Below are positions 43,040 to 51,353 of a stretch of DNA of 64,000 bases, piece by piece. This DNA comes from Aureispira anguillae (GTDB taxonomy: Bacteria; Bacteroidota; Bacteroidia; Chitinophagales; Saprospiraceae), in contig NZ_AP026867.1 in the NCBI RefSeq assembly GCF_026000115.1, positions 1,767,501-1,831,500 on the forward strand. The letters are read 5' to 3'. The position numbers and the translations under genes were made by a program. The notes under the pieces are model-generated. The model ran no database searches and was not told the DNA's origin. It saw only the letters and a program-made list of their open reading frames with translations. Within the stretch, counting starts at the first letter, position 1; each line of letters opens with the position of its first letter.

Positions 43040-43154
43040 AAAATTGGTTTTACAAAGTACGGGGCAAAAATAGGAATGAACCATTTAAAGCATGAATCTA
43101 CCTAGAACGATAAGTTTAATGTCTAATGCTGTCTATATTGGGGCAGATCAATAA

Positions 43155-43206
43155 CTTTAGTTAGTGATTCCTCGTGTCATGCTTAGTTTGCCTTGTACTC
43201 CGTTAG
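43155..43206. repeat. degenerate intergenic repeat remnant
   Basis: TTAGTTAGTG, then TCGTGTCATGCTTAGTTT, then the boundary TACTCCGTTAG (43196-43206) resemble the left half of R6 (61152 onward) in diverged form. Low copy quality. Confidence 0.45.
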
Positions 43207-43315
43207 TTTTAATAAAAATAGTACTTGGCAAGTCGGGAATAAAAATAAAAAAGGGGTGACTTGCTATTTCTCTTTAAAGATAAGACTGGGGAAATGAAAT
43301 ATAATTCAAAATTAA

Positions 43316-43364
43316 TATTCGTAATTGTTAGATGATTATTCGTTAACTACAAGCCCTTATTCGT
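43316..43364. promoter_or_regulatory. triple 21-bp direct repeat (TATTCGT), LytTR-type operator candidate
   Basis: TATTCGT occurs at 43316-43322, 43337-43343 and 43358-43364, exactly 21 bp apart, with flanks TAA or TA in each copy. This is the spacing of LytTR operators. It lies between the two T9SS paralogues, upstream of the one at 41687. A minus-strand octamer TAATTTTG (43307-43314) abuts it. Confidence 0.65.
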
Positions 43365-43375
43365 AATAAATGCAA

Positions 43376-43412
43376 AAGAGCCATCCCTTTTTAGGAATGA
43401 CTCTTCATTTTT
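43376..43412. terminator. hairpin after the second T9SS paralogue
   Basis: Stem AAGAGCCATCCCT (43376-43388) with AGGAATGACTCTT (43393-43405), two mismatches, T run to 43412 on plus and A run on the left. It lies 31 bp beyond the stop of the gene at 43443. Confidence 0.65.
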
Positions 43413-43442
43413 TAGTTGTTGTAAGCAAGTTGATTCATCAAC

Positions 43443-44780
43443 CTATTTTTTGACAAATTTTTCATTGATAATAGTTGATCCTGAGGTGTATTTTAAAATA
43501 TAAGTACCTTGACTTAGGGTAGAAATATTTAAACTTACAGTAGTTGAAGACACCTTTTGGGATTGTATATTTTTCCCATTTAGGTCTAAAATATCTAGAT
43601 TCGCTTCCTTTTCATTAGGAAGGGTTACGGTTAAGGTAGACATGGCAGGATTTGGGGTAATTAATAGTTTCGCAGAAGGGCTCGGTACACCATCTAATCT
43701 CGCTTTTGCATTATCTTCAATGATGGTAGAAGTTGCTTTTTTAGGCGTGACACCTAATCCTGTAGAACTGATGTTATTTAAGCACAATAGCTTTTCACAG
43801 ATTTTACAATCCTTATCGATTAATCCTAATTTAATGCAGTAGTTAACCTTATTTGGACAACACTTAAGCGCTAAGGTTGGAGGGAATCTTAGGTTTAATG
43901 TAATACTGTGAGCAATAACCGTTGGTGTACTAAATTCGTAGACGATCTCCGCAGAGCCACTAGCAGTTGGTCCCGTAAATGTCGGTGTTACCCCTGCAAT
44001 AGTAGGTAAGTTAGTGATTTTACCATACATAGAAATATTAGCAGGGTCACACTTGATACATTCTGTATCCGCTAAAGATTTATAGTAAGGAATGGATACA
44101 TTTAGTCTTGAAATAGGAACCCCTGAAGAACTAATGCTAACCGTTGCAGAAGTTATCCCTGAGTTTGGAATGCTAGAAGTTCCAGCTAACTGAATGTGCT
44201 TGTCATCACAAATACAGTTTCTGCAGCAATCGTAAGTTAGAGAATCTAAAAACGCATGGTAGCCTGTTATTCTGTTGTAGGTTAAGGTCACAGAACTGAT
44301 AGGAGTTGGACCAAATTCTACCCAGCCCAAGGTGTTGTTAACACCAACAGGAGGTGTCAAGGTTCCTCCAACATTGTTGAATAGGGGACCTGCTGGGCTA
44401 ATAGAAGGCGCAATACTCGCAAACATCGGGCTAGTGGTCATTGTCTCAGCAGCAGGCGTAGTAGCAGAACCATAATCTAAATCGTTTACTTTTATCCTTA
44501 AATTACAGACAGGTTGCGAAAATCGAAGCCTAATGGTAATAGCGGATGTTGTATCACTTGTGGTAATTGGAAGCCTAGCACTTGTTCCATTTAATGTGTG
44601 AGTGGCTGGACTAGAAGAGAGTTGAATAAAATTCTGAGTTCCACAGGCCGTAACGGTTGTGCTACTGGTATTGGTGTTTGTTCCTACCCACCCAAAGTCA
44701 CCAGCATAATTTTGAGCAGTTGTAGAAGTACTTGATGCTATAATGAATAGAGCAACCAAGAAAATGTGAATTGGTTTCAT
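43443..44780 (-). CDS. T9SS-sorted secreted protein, tandem paralogue 2
   Basis: Start at 44780 gives signal peptide MKPIHIFLVALFIIASSTST followed by TAQ. About 445 residues with the same order as the paralogue at 41687: beta-sandwich start (DFGWVGTNTNTSSTTVTACG, LGWVEFGPTPISSVTLTYNR), the same Cys pattern (YDCCRNCICDDKHIQLAG, CIKCDPANISMYGKI, KCCPNKVNYCIKLGLIDKD, CKICEKLLCLN) and a T9SS domain (ITPNPAMSTLTVTLPN to NEKFVKK). The linker before the sorting domain differs most, and the first copy has a Ser-rich insertion there. A tandem duplication, older than the kinase pair at 33-37 kb. Confidence 0.87.
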   Translation of the reverse strand: MKPIHIFLVALFIIASSTSTTAQNYAGDFGWVGTNTNTSSTTVTACGTQNFIQLSSSPATHTLNGTSARLPITTSDTTSAITIRLRFSQPVCNLRIKVNDLDYGSATTPAAETMTTSPMFASIAPSISPAGPLFNNVGGTLTPPVGVNNTLGWVEFGPTPISSVTLTYNRITGYHAFLDSLTYDCCRNCICDDKHIQLAGTSSIPNSGITSATVSISSSGVPISRLNVSIPYYKSLADTECIKCDPANISMYGKITNLPTIAGVTPTFTGPTASGSAEIVYEFSTPTVIAHSITLNLRFPPTLALKCCPNKVNYCIKLGLIDKDCKICEKLLCLNNISSTGLGVTPKKATSTIIEDNAKARLDGVPSPSAKLLITPNPAMSTLTVTLPNEKEANLDILDLNGKNIQSQKVSSTTVSLNISTLSQGTYILKYTSGSTIINEKFVKK

Positions 44781-44985
44781 AAAAATGGTTTTAATAGTGA
44801 GGTAATTAATAATGAGCAACCCTGCTCTATAAGGTTGGGAATGAGGAGGGTATGCTTGTTTTTGTAAAGGTAAGAAAAAAAATAAATTATAATTGATTTG
44901 TAAATAATATTTGTAATAATTTTATTTTTAATGGAATGTAAGTCAGTGTTTTGGGTTGTTGTTAGTTTTGGGGAGATGAGTAGGC
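44781..44985. other. AT-rich leader region, no firm signal
   Basis: Upstream of the second T9SS paralogue. TTTGTAA occurs at 44898-44904 and again 13 bp later, a weak echo of the direct repeats near the other cargo genes but with the wrong spacing. No convincing -7 box. Confidence 0.35.
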
Positions 44986-44988
44986 TGA

Positions 44989-45020
44989 AAAAAGAATAGC
45001 CACCCGAAGGTGGCTATTTT
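44989..45020. terminator. bidirectional terminator after the gene at 45094
   Basis: Stem AATAGCCACC (44995-45004), tetraloop CGAA, GGTGGCTATT (45009-45018), with an A run on the left (T tract for the minus-strand gene) and TTTT on the right. Confidence 0.85.
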
Positions 45021-45093
45021 ACTTACTTAAAGGCTGGAAAGGAATTGGATTTAGCTTAAGTTGGGGGGGATTGGGATGAAAGGAGGGCATTAA

Positions 45094-45969
45094 TTATCGT
45101 TTACTTACCAATACGTCAGGGTATTTGTTGCCTTCTCTACTTTTGGTAATCCAAGGAGGGATGGTATATCCTGAGCTACCATTATAACTCACAGCACCAT
45201 CTTCTTGGATACTATAAGACCAGTTGTGGTATTTTTGACATTGAAAACTACAATTGCCAAATTTTAAACTATAGACCAGTTCCCAACCTTTTTTGGTTCG
45301 TTCAATGTGTATATCATTGCCATCACCATAAGGCAACACTTCTTCTATGGAGCCAATTCCCTTTTCTACAAAGAAACGCATCATTAAGGCGGGAATATTG
45401 ATAGGCGTTCTAGACTGTAAAACCAAGGCAACTCGCTCTTCATCTATATGGACTAATTTAGAAATGCTTAAATCATGGGCTCTAATAATGGCATTAATTT
45501 GGCTATTTCCTGTGGTATCTTCCCGATGTTTTAACGGTTTTAACCAAGGGGCATCATGTTCTGCAATTAGGATAATTTTTTCTACATTGGGGACAGGAAA
45601 AGTTCGAATATAATACTGGTTGACCATTGTATCAACAGCGCTGTAATTACTGGTTCTTACTGCTACCATGGCATTGTAAATAGCTTGAACCAATTCTTCA
45701 GGGATCTGTACCGTTTGTTGAGAAATTCGCAACTCTTTATTTAATAGTCGGATAGAGATTCGTGCGGCATCTCTTTTGTAAATTTGTTTCATATATAGAG
45801 GCAGCCTAGAATCGTCTACAAAAAAAGTAGGCAAATTATCCAAAATAGATTTTTTGTGTTTTTTTAAGAAACGGGGTCTTGTGTGCCTGTTTTGGCTGTA
45901 ATTATTTTCGGTGATTCCAAAAACAAAAAACAAAATAAAGAAATAGGAGATGTTAGGAAGTATTTTCAT
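45094..45969 (-). CDS. exported hypothetical protein
   Basis: About 291 residues from the ATG at 45969, where MKILPNISYFFILFFVFGIT followed by ENNYSQ is a signal peptide; a start at 45993 would add eight residues. The mature part begins with a basic stretch (RHTRPRFLKKHKK) and has no domain I recognise. It contains regions such as LYMKQIYKRDAARISIRLLNKEL, IRTFPVPNVEKIILIAEHDAPW and, near the end, CSFQCQKYHNWSYSI, with only two Cys close together. Monocistronic, with a terminator about 75 bp downstream. Confidence 0.65.
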   Translation of the reverse strand: MKILPNISYFFILFFVFGITENNYSQNRHTRPRFLKKHKKSILDNLPTFFVDDSRLPLYMKQIYKRDAARISIRLLNKELRISQQTVQIPEELVQAIYNAMVAVRTSNYSAVDTMVNQYYIRTFPVPNVEKIILIAEHDAPWLKPLKHREDTTGNSQINAIIRAHDLSISKLVHIDEERVALVLQSRTPINIPALMMRFFVEKGIGSIEEVLPYGDGNDIHIERTKKGWELVYSLKFGNCSFQCQKYHNWSYSIQEDGAVSYNGSSGYTIPPWITKSREGNKYPDVLVSKR

Positions 45970-46533
45970 AATCGTCTTATTTTTAGTAACCAATTGGACA
46001 GAAATAGAATGACCGAGTAAAGTAATACATTCAATTATTCGCCAAATAAAAAAAGGTTATCACCGAATTCTCAATCTTTTTAAAAATTCTGTTTATTTCT
46101 ATGAAAATTTGCGTTGGAAAACTTATATTATTACATCATGGATCAATTAAAAAAATAAGAATAATTACCAATTGATTCGCTGACAATTCTTTAGTACATA
46201 AAAAGGCTAAAGAACCAAAAAAACCTTGAGAAGTTTTACAACTACAATAGACTTTCTTAGCGTTGATGATTTGCTCATTTGAAACCTAATTGGTTTTGAG
46301 TTGGCAAATCACCAAAACGGAGACGACAATTTGTAAGCAATTAAGGTGTTTGTAGACCAATTTAATTTTTGTCCTAGAAAGAAGCTAACTTCGTGATGGC
46401 TAAGTAGTGCTTGTTTGGGATGGTTCAATCCTAGAACAAATGCTATCTTTTTATGCGATGCTAATCATTAGTTAGACCGCATTTTTACGAAGTAATGATG
46501 AAGTGGCAAATCATAATTTAAATAAAAAAACGG
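45970..46533. other. long gap upstream of the GH3 gene with a hairpin and repeat remnants
   Basis: No frame of useful length. A structured segment lies at 46269-46311 (GATTTGC with GCAAATC, inner TTGAAACC with GGTTTTGA around a short loop). AACTTCGTGATGG (46387-46399) and TACGAAGTAATG (46486-46497) look like decayed ends of the R5-type repeat (TACTTCGTGGA / TCCACGAAGTA). No clear TAnnTTTG box found. Confidence 0.45.
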
Positions 46534-49524
46534 ATGACCCCGAAAATAAGCATTACGATTCTTACAATTATATTAACTAGTTTTTTGATGTGCCAGTCGG
46601 ACCGCCCCAACAGGGCCTTATTAGCCCGACAAAAAATAACACAGGATTCTATTGCAAAAGCAGAAGCAGCAGCTCGTTTATTAGCAGAAGAACATCGCAA
46701 AGCAGCAGAAGCTTGGGTTAATCAGGAAATGAGCAAAATGGATAAAAATGCTCGTTTGGGACAGTTGTTTATGGTGGGAGCTTATCCCCCCAAAGGAGCG
46801 AGTGACGAAAGAAAAATTTTACATGCTATTGATAGCCATAAAATTGGAGGAATAATATTTTTTAGAGGGCATCAAGATAGAATTGCACTATTGACCAACC
46901 GCTACCAAAAGCGTTCAAAAGTCCCTTTGATGATGGCAATGGATGCCGAATGGGGAACGAACATGCGAGTAAGTGCTGCGGTCAAATTTCCTCGTCAGTT
47001 GTTAATGGGAGCAATACAAAACAATGCTTTGATCTATGATTTTGGAAAGGCGGTTGCAAAAGAGTGCAAAGCCATGGGAATTCATGTGAATTTCGCACCT
47101 GTGGTAGATGTTAATAATAACCCTGCTAATCCTGTAATTGGAGATCGTTCGTTTGGCGAAAACCGAGAAAATGTCACCGCAAAATCATTTCAATACATTA
47201 GTGGTTTACAAGATCATGGGATAATGGCTTGCGCCAAGCATTTCCCAGGTCATGGAGATACAGATGTAGATTCGCACAAAGATCTGCCTGTTATTTATCA
47301 CGACATGAAACGCCTAGATAGTATTGAGCTTTATCCTTTCAAAAATTTAGCACAACATGGAGTACAAAGCGTTATGGTCGCTCATTTGCATATTCCTGCC
47401 TTAGATTCTACGCCTAATTTGCCGATCACACTTTCTAAACCCGCTGTAACTGGATTACTCAAGGAAAAATTGGGCTTTAAAGGCTTGATTTTTACGGATG
47501 CTCTCAATATGAAAGGGGTAACCAAGCATTTTAAGGATGGGGAAACAGATTTAAAAGCATTGTTGGCAGGAAATGACATTCTTTTGGTAACACAAGACAT
47601 TCCCAACGCTAAGAAACGAATTTACGAGGCCGTTGACAAAAAATTGATTAGCTGGGAAGAAATTGATCGCCGAGTGCGGAAAATTTTGCGGGCTAAATTT
47701 GAATTAGGATTAAATAACTACAAGCCTGTTAATGCAAATAATGTTGCGAGTCGCTTAAATGTTCAAGAAAATAAAGCGTTAAAACAAGAAATGGTCAGCC
47801 AAGCACTGACTTTGATTGATAAAAATTCTATTCTCCCTTTGGGCAAAAAACACGTAGCTTGTATAACGGTAGGAACAGGAAAAAGAGAAACAGATTTTAC
47901 CAAAGAACTATCTCGGTATGGAATCAAACATCATCATTTTGCCAGAAATAAGGTTGCCCAAAACAGAATCCAGCAATTGGCAAAAAAAGATGTGGTGATT
48001 GTTGCGGTTCATAATATTGGAAAAAACATTAAAAACAATTTTGGAGTCGCACAGGGCATTCAAAGTGCCGTTCGTGCATTGAGTGCCAGAACAAAGGTTT
48101 TGGTGGTCAATTTTGGAACGCCTTATGCACTTAAGAATTTTCCAACGGCACAGGCTGCCGTAGTGGCTTTTAATGACGAATCGTTAACTCAAAAATTAAC
48201 TGCGAGGGCTGTTGCAGGTGCTTTGCCATTTAGGGGGCGTTTGCCTGTTTCTGCATCGCCTCAGTTTCAGTATGGCATGGGAAAAGATACCGAAGTACAA
48301 AAAATGATGTATGCTGCTAGCCCAGAATCTGTGGGGCTTAGCTCTAAGACGTTATCAAGAATCGATCACATTGCTGCTGAAATGATTCAGCAAAAAGCGG
48401 CTCCTGGCTGCCAAGTATTGGTGGTCAAAGATGGACAAATCGCATTTCATAGAACCTATGGTCACTATACCTATCGACGCAAAAAGCGTGTGAAGTTAGA
48501 GAATGTTTACGATTTGGCTTCGGTTACTAAAGTAGCGGCTACGACCATCTCTATCATGCGTTTGGTGGATGAAGGAAAACTAGATATTAACCAACCTTTG
48601 AGTTTTTATTTGCCAGAGTTAAGAGGAACCAATAAATCTAGGATGACGATCAAGGATGTACTCTTGCATCGAGCAGGGCTAAAACCTTGGATTCCTTTTT
48701 ATACCAAAACCTTAGACGACAACAAAAAGCCAATTATGGGGCGTTATTATGCTACAGAACAACAGCCCGATTATCAGGTTCGAGTAGCTGAAAATCTTTA
48801 TTTTGCTGCGAGTAAGACAGACTCTGCCATTTGGCAGCGGATTTATGAGCAAGATTTGCGTTCTCAACGAAATTATAAATATAGTGATTTAGGATTTTAT
48901 CTTTTTTCTAGGTTGATAAAACAAGTGACAGGTAAAACTATTGACGATTATGCCAGTGAGACGTTTTATCGCCCAATGGGATTAACTTCTACTACGTTTA
49001 ATCCTTTGAGAAAGGGCACGCCAAAAGATTTGGTGATTCCTACAGAGGACGATCAATATTTTAGATACCAAGTTGTTCAAGGAGATGTACACGATATGGG
49101 GGCTGCCATGTTGGATGGTATTTCAGGGCATGCAGGATTGTTTTCCAATGCGCAGGATTTAGCGGCTATTTTCCAAATGCTGGTTAATGGAGGGGAGTAT
49201 AATGGAAAGCGTTATTTGAAGGAAGCCACTGTGAAAAAATTTACAGCAAAATTTAGCAATCAATCTAGACGAGGTTTAGGATTTGATAGAAAGGAAGAAA
49301 GCCCAAAGCCAAAAACTTCTATTAATGTTGCTTATCAAGCATCTGACCTAACCTTCGGGCATCAAGGCTTTACGGGAATAGGTGCTTGGGGAGATCCTAA
49401 AAATAAAATCGTGTATTTGTTTTTATCAAACAGAACATTTCCTTCTGGAGAAAATATGACTTTGATTCGTCGTGATATTCGCTCTCGAATGCAGGAGGTG
49501 GTTTACGATGCCATTCTGAAATAA
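46534..49524 (+). CDS. GH3 (NagZ-type) glycosidase fused to a beta-lactamase-like serine hydrolase, lipoprotein
   Basis: 996 residues. N-terminus MTPKISITILTIILTSFLMC with lipobox FLMC, so a lipoprotein. Residues 60-400 are GH3 of the NagZ group: catalytic pair in KHFPGHGDTDVDSHKDLP and nucleophile Asp in GLIFTDALNMKGV, which cleave N-acetylglucosamine from muropeptides. A GH3 C-domain follows (about 420-590, IPLGKKHVACITVGTG-like). Residues 605-990 are a class C beta-lactamase/esterase-type serine hydrolase: Ser-x-x-Lys in DLASVTKVAAT, the Tyr motif in YKYSDLGFYLF, and the third motif in FGHQGFTGIG. The fusion is found across Bacteroidota and probably serves peptidoglycan turnover in the periplasm. 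A terminator follows. Confidence 0.93.
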   Translation: MTPKISITILTIILTSFLMCQSDRPNRALLARQKITQDSIAKAEAAARLLAEEHRKAAEAWVNQEMSKMDKNARLGQLFMVGAYPPKGASDERKILHAIDSHKIGGIIFFRGHQDRIALLTNRYQKRSKVPLMMAMDAEWGTNMRVSAAVKFPRQLLMGAIQNNALIYDFGKAVAKECKAMGIHVNFAPVVDVNNNPANPVIGDRSFGENRENVTAKSFQYISGLQDHGIMACAKHFPGHGDTDVDSHKDLPVIYHDMKRLDSIELYPFKNLAQHGVQSVMVAHLHIPALDSTPNLPITLSKPAVTGLLKEKLGFKGLIFTDALNMKGVTKHFKDGETDLKALLAGNDILLVTQDIPNAKKRIYEAVDKKLISWEEIDRRVRKILRAKFELGLNNYKPVNANNVASRLNVQENKALKQEMVSQALTLIDKNSILPLGKKHVACITVGTGKRETDFTKELSRYGIKHHHFARNKVAQNRIQQLAKKDVVIVAVHNIGKNIKNNFGVAQGIQSAVRALSARTKVLVVNFGTPYALKNFPTAQAAVVAFNDESLTQKLTARAVAGALPFRGRLPVSASPQFQYGMGKDTEVQKMMYAASPESVGLSSKTLSRIDHIAAEMIQQKAAPGCQVLVVKDGQIAFHRTYGHYTYRRKKRVKLENVYDLASVTKVAATTISIMRLVDEGKLDINQPLSFYLPELRGTNKSRMTIKDVLLHRAGLKPWIPFYTKTLDDNKKPIMGRYYATEQQPDYQVRVAENLYFAASKTDSAIWQRIYEQDLRSQRNYKYSDLGFYLFSRLIKQVTGKTIDDYASETFYRPMGLTSTTFNPLRKGTPKDLVIPTEDDQYFRYQVVQGDVHDMGAAMLDGISGHAGLFSNAQDLAAIFQMLVNGGEYNGKRYLKEATVKKFTAKFSNQSRRGLGFDRKEESPKPKTSINVAYQASDLTFGHQGFTGIGAWGDPKNKIVYLFLSNRTFPSGENMTLIRRDIRSRMQEVVYDAILK

Positions 49525-49550
49525 CTACTTGCATCTACATTAAATTTAAA

Positions 49551-49591
49551 AAAAAAGGTAACCGCAAATCCATTTTGTGGTTACCTTTTTT
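49551..49591 (+). terminator. terminator after the GH3 fusion gene
   Basis: A run then stem GGTAACCGCAAA (about 49557-49568) with TTTGTGGTTACC (49574-49585; one G-U pair) and six T. Symmetric enough to serve the convergent Kazal gene as well. Confidence 0.9.
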
Positions 49592-49612
49592 ATTGATGCA
49601 GAACTATTGAGT

Positions 49613-49888
49613 TTATTCTTTTAGACTCAGTAAAACTGCTCCGCCTCCATTACCATTGCAGGCACCAGGAGTATAGTGTTTTACTCCATGACATCGAGCA
49701 ACACAGGCATTGCTATAGGTTACGCCATTAATTCCACAAACTGGATCATAGACCATGGGGCAGTAGCAATTAGCCGAGGTTAGTTCTTGTTGAGATGAAT
49801 TAGAAGATGATTTTTCCTGCCAGCTTATAAGAGTCGTCATTGAGGCAGCAAGTAATGTTAGCATAAAAAAAGAAATTTGCTTTTTCAT
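49613..49888 (-). CDS. exported Kazal-type serine protease inhibitor
   Basis: 91 residues. Signal-like N-terminus (FFMLTLLAASMTTLISWQ), a Ser/Gln spacer, then one Kazal domain with all six cysteines at C41, C43, C51, C62, C66 and C77: CYCPMVYDPVCGINGVTYSN followed by ACVARC and GAC. The VYDPVCGxxGVTYxNxC core is canonical. By alignment to ovomucoid domains the P1 residue in the reactive loop is Met45, so elastase-, chymotrypsin- or subtilisin-like enzymes would be the targets. A Gly-rich tail follows. It may protect the cell from its own or foreign proteases; the window also encodes a secreted subtilase. Confidence 0.9.
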   Translation of the reverse strand: MKKQISFFMLTLLAASMTTLISWQEKSSSNSSQQELTSANCYCPMVYDPVCGINGVTYSNACVARCHGVKHYTPGACNGNGGGAVLLSLKE

Positions 49889-50008
49889 AATAAATTGAGG
49901 TTATAATGGTTAAATAAGAATAATAGAGGATAAATTTTTGTTACGAACTTTCTTCTTGTTAGCAGTCTTCATAGAAGCTATTGAAGAGTCCAAAGATTTG
50001 GTAAAGAG

Positions 50009-50368
50009 TTACTTACTTAAAAGAAAGGGAAAAGCTGTAGCATTAAGAATCAATGAACCAGTTAATTTAGTACCATCTAATGAGAATACTCCAGAGAAAT
50101 AATTGGTTCCTATTTTTTGGTTTGGGATACTAATGGTCGAACAATCTGCGTTCAGTTCTCCAGAAAGGGTAACCGTTTGCCCAACTACATTAAAGGTAAC
50201 CGATAGAGCTTTTTCGGATTCTCCTGCATCCAATACACAAGTAATTGTTCCATAAGTGGGGTCGTCGCCATCGTAACTTCCAAGCCTACTGTCTCTACAG
50301 TTTTCTTTTTTACAAGCAACAATAAGCAAAAGGTAAATACAAAAGGTAATTAAGCTTAATTTTTTCAT
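50009..50368 (-). CDS. small lipoprotein of unknown function
   Basis: Start at 50368 gives MKKLSLITFCIYLLLIVAC with lipobox IVAC, 119 residues; a frame start at 50458 is less likely because it would bury the signal. The mature part has a conserved-looking Cys pair (CKKENCRD and ITCVLDAG) and an alternating beta pattern (LSVTFNVVGQTVTLSGELNAD, YFSGVFSLDGTKLTGSLIL) that suggests a small beta-sandwich or lipocalin-like barrel. I know no family name for it. Monocistronic, upstream of the Kazal gene on the same strand with 120 bp between. Confidence 0.68.
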   Translation of the reverse strand: MKKLSLITFCIYLLLIVACKKENCRDSRLGSYDGDDPTYGTITCVLDAGESEKALSVTFNVVGQTVTLSGELNADCSTISIPNQKIGTNYFSGVFSLDGTKLTGSLILNATAFPFLLSK

Positions 50369-50586
50369 GATGTTTAATCTTAGTTGTGAATAGATATTTG
50401 ATAAAAAGGAATTTGTTCTTTTGTTTGTAAGTGGCTGTTTATTAGTAGTGATAGCCATTGTTTACAGTTGTAAATATCTAAGAATAGAGCTAGTTTTGCA
50501 ATTCTGTTATGCAAAGGGGGGATAGCTTTCTGTGTACTTGTGTTTTTCTTCTGCAAAAAAATAAGCGTTAACCCGTCTTTATGGAT

Positions 50587-50616
50587 AAAAAAAATCCCTG
50601 CCGAAAATGAGCAAGG
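50587..50616 (-). terminator. terminator of the LytTR/LytS operon at 50661
   Basis: On the minus strand: stem CCTTGC with GCAGGG (one G-U pair, 50596-50601 and 50611-50616) followed by a run of T (A run at 50587-50594 on plus). Confidence 0.75.
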
Positions 50617-50660
50617 AGCTTAGTAAGTTGTTGATAATTAGGTGATTTTGCGTTGAGGGC

Positions 50661-51350
50661 TTAAGCTTTGATCTTTTTAAAAAAGGCGGCTCTATAGGTT
50701 TCAGAGATGGGGATAAGCTGATCAGAAATACGGATTCTACTGCGTTCTATAGAGTCTATTTTGGCAAAGGCAACCATATAAGATTTGTGCACTCTTGCTA
50801 CTAGATTAGCGGGGAGTATTTGTTCCAATTCTTTGAAGTTTTGCAAGGTCATGATTCTTTTTTTTGTGGTGTGAATTCTTCTGTAATCTCGCATTCCTTC
50901 AATATAAAGGAGGTCTTCAAACATAATTTTCTCTAGGCGATTTTCGGTTTTTATAAAAATAAAATCCCGATTGATGGTTGAAGGCTTGGAACTTATATTT
51001 TCGCAAGCTTTGTTGACTGCTTGCAAAAAACGCTCAAAAGTAAATGGTTTGAGCAAGTAATCGGTAACATTTAATTCATAGCCCTTGAGTGCATATTCTT
51101 GGTAAGCTGTTGTAAAGATGACTTGACTATTAATGGAAGAATTTTCAAGCAATTCTATCCCCGATAGCTCATCCATATTGATGTCTAAAAACAGCAAATC
51201 TACGGCGTTATTTTTAAGATAAAGTAGCCCATTCAGTGCATTGTCAAAGGTAGCAGACAAGTTTAAAAATGGGATTTTATGGACAAAAGACGCAGTTCGT
51301 TCAAGCGCCAAAGGCTCATCTTCAATAATAATACAATTGTATTTTCTCAT
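50661..51350 (-). CDS. LytTR family response regulator
   Basis: 229 residues. Receiver domain with IIEDEPLALER, phosphoacceptor Asp in LLFLDINMDELSG, VIFTTAYQEYAL and YLLKPFTFERF; LytTR DNA-binding domain from about residue 130 (FIFIKTENRLEKIMFEDLLYIEGMRDYRRIH, RVHKSYMVAFAKIDSIERSRIRI). It starts 3 bp after the stop of the sensor kinase gene at 51354, so the two are a translationally coupled two-component pair. The effector domain differs enough from the 32370 regulator that the sites may differ. Confidence 0.92.
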   Translation of the reverse strand: MRKYNCIIIEDEPLALERTASFVHKIPFLNLSATFDNALNGLLYLKNNAVDLLFLDINMDELSGIELLENSSINSQVIFTTAYQEYALKGYELNVTDYLLKPFTFERFLQAVNKACENISSKPSTINRDFIFIKTENRLEKIMFEDLLYIEGMRDYRRIHTTKKRIMTLQNFKELEQILPANLVARVHKSYMVAFAKIDSIERSRIRISDQLIPISETYRAAFFKKIKA

Positions 51351-51353
51351 AAT

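Noticed and set aside
43307-43314. TAATTTTG octamer as the main promoter of the T9SS gene at 41687
   Set aside because: It abuts the first direct repeat, so operator and -33 region would overlap, and the leader would be about 265 nt; not strong enough to list alone.
44894-44916. LytTR-type operator upstream of the second T9SS paralogue
   Set aside because: Two TTTGTAA copies are only 13 bp apart and lack the TATTCGT core.
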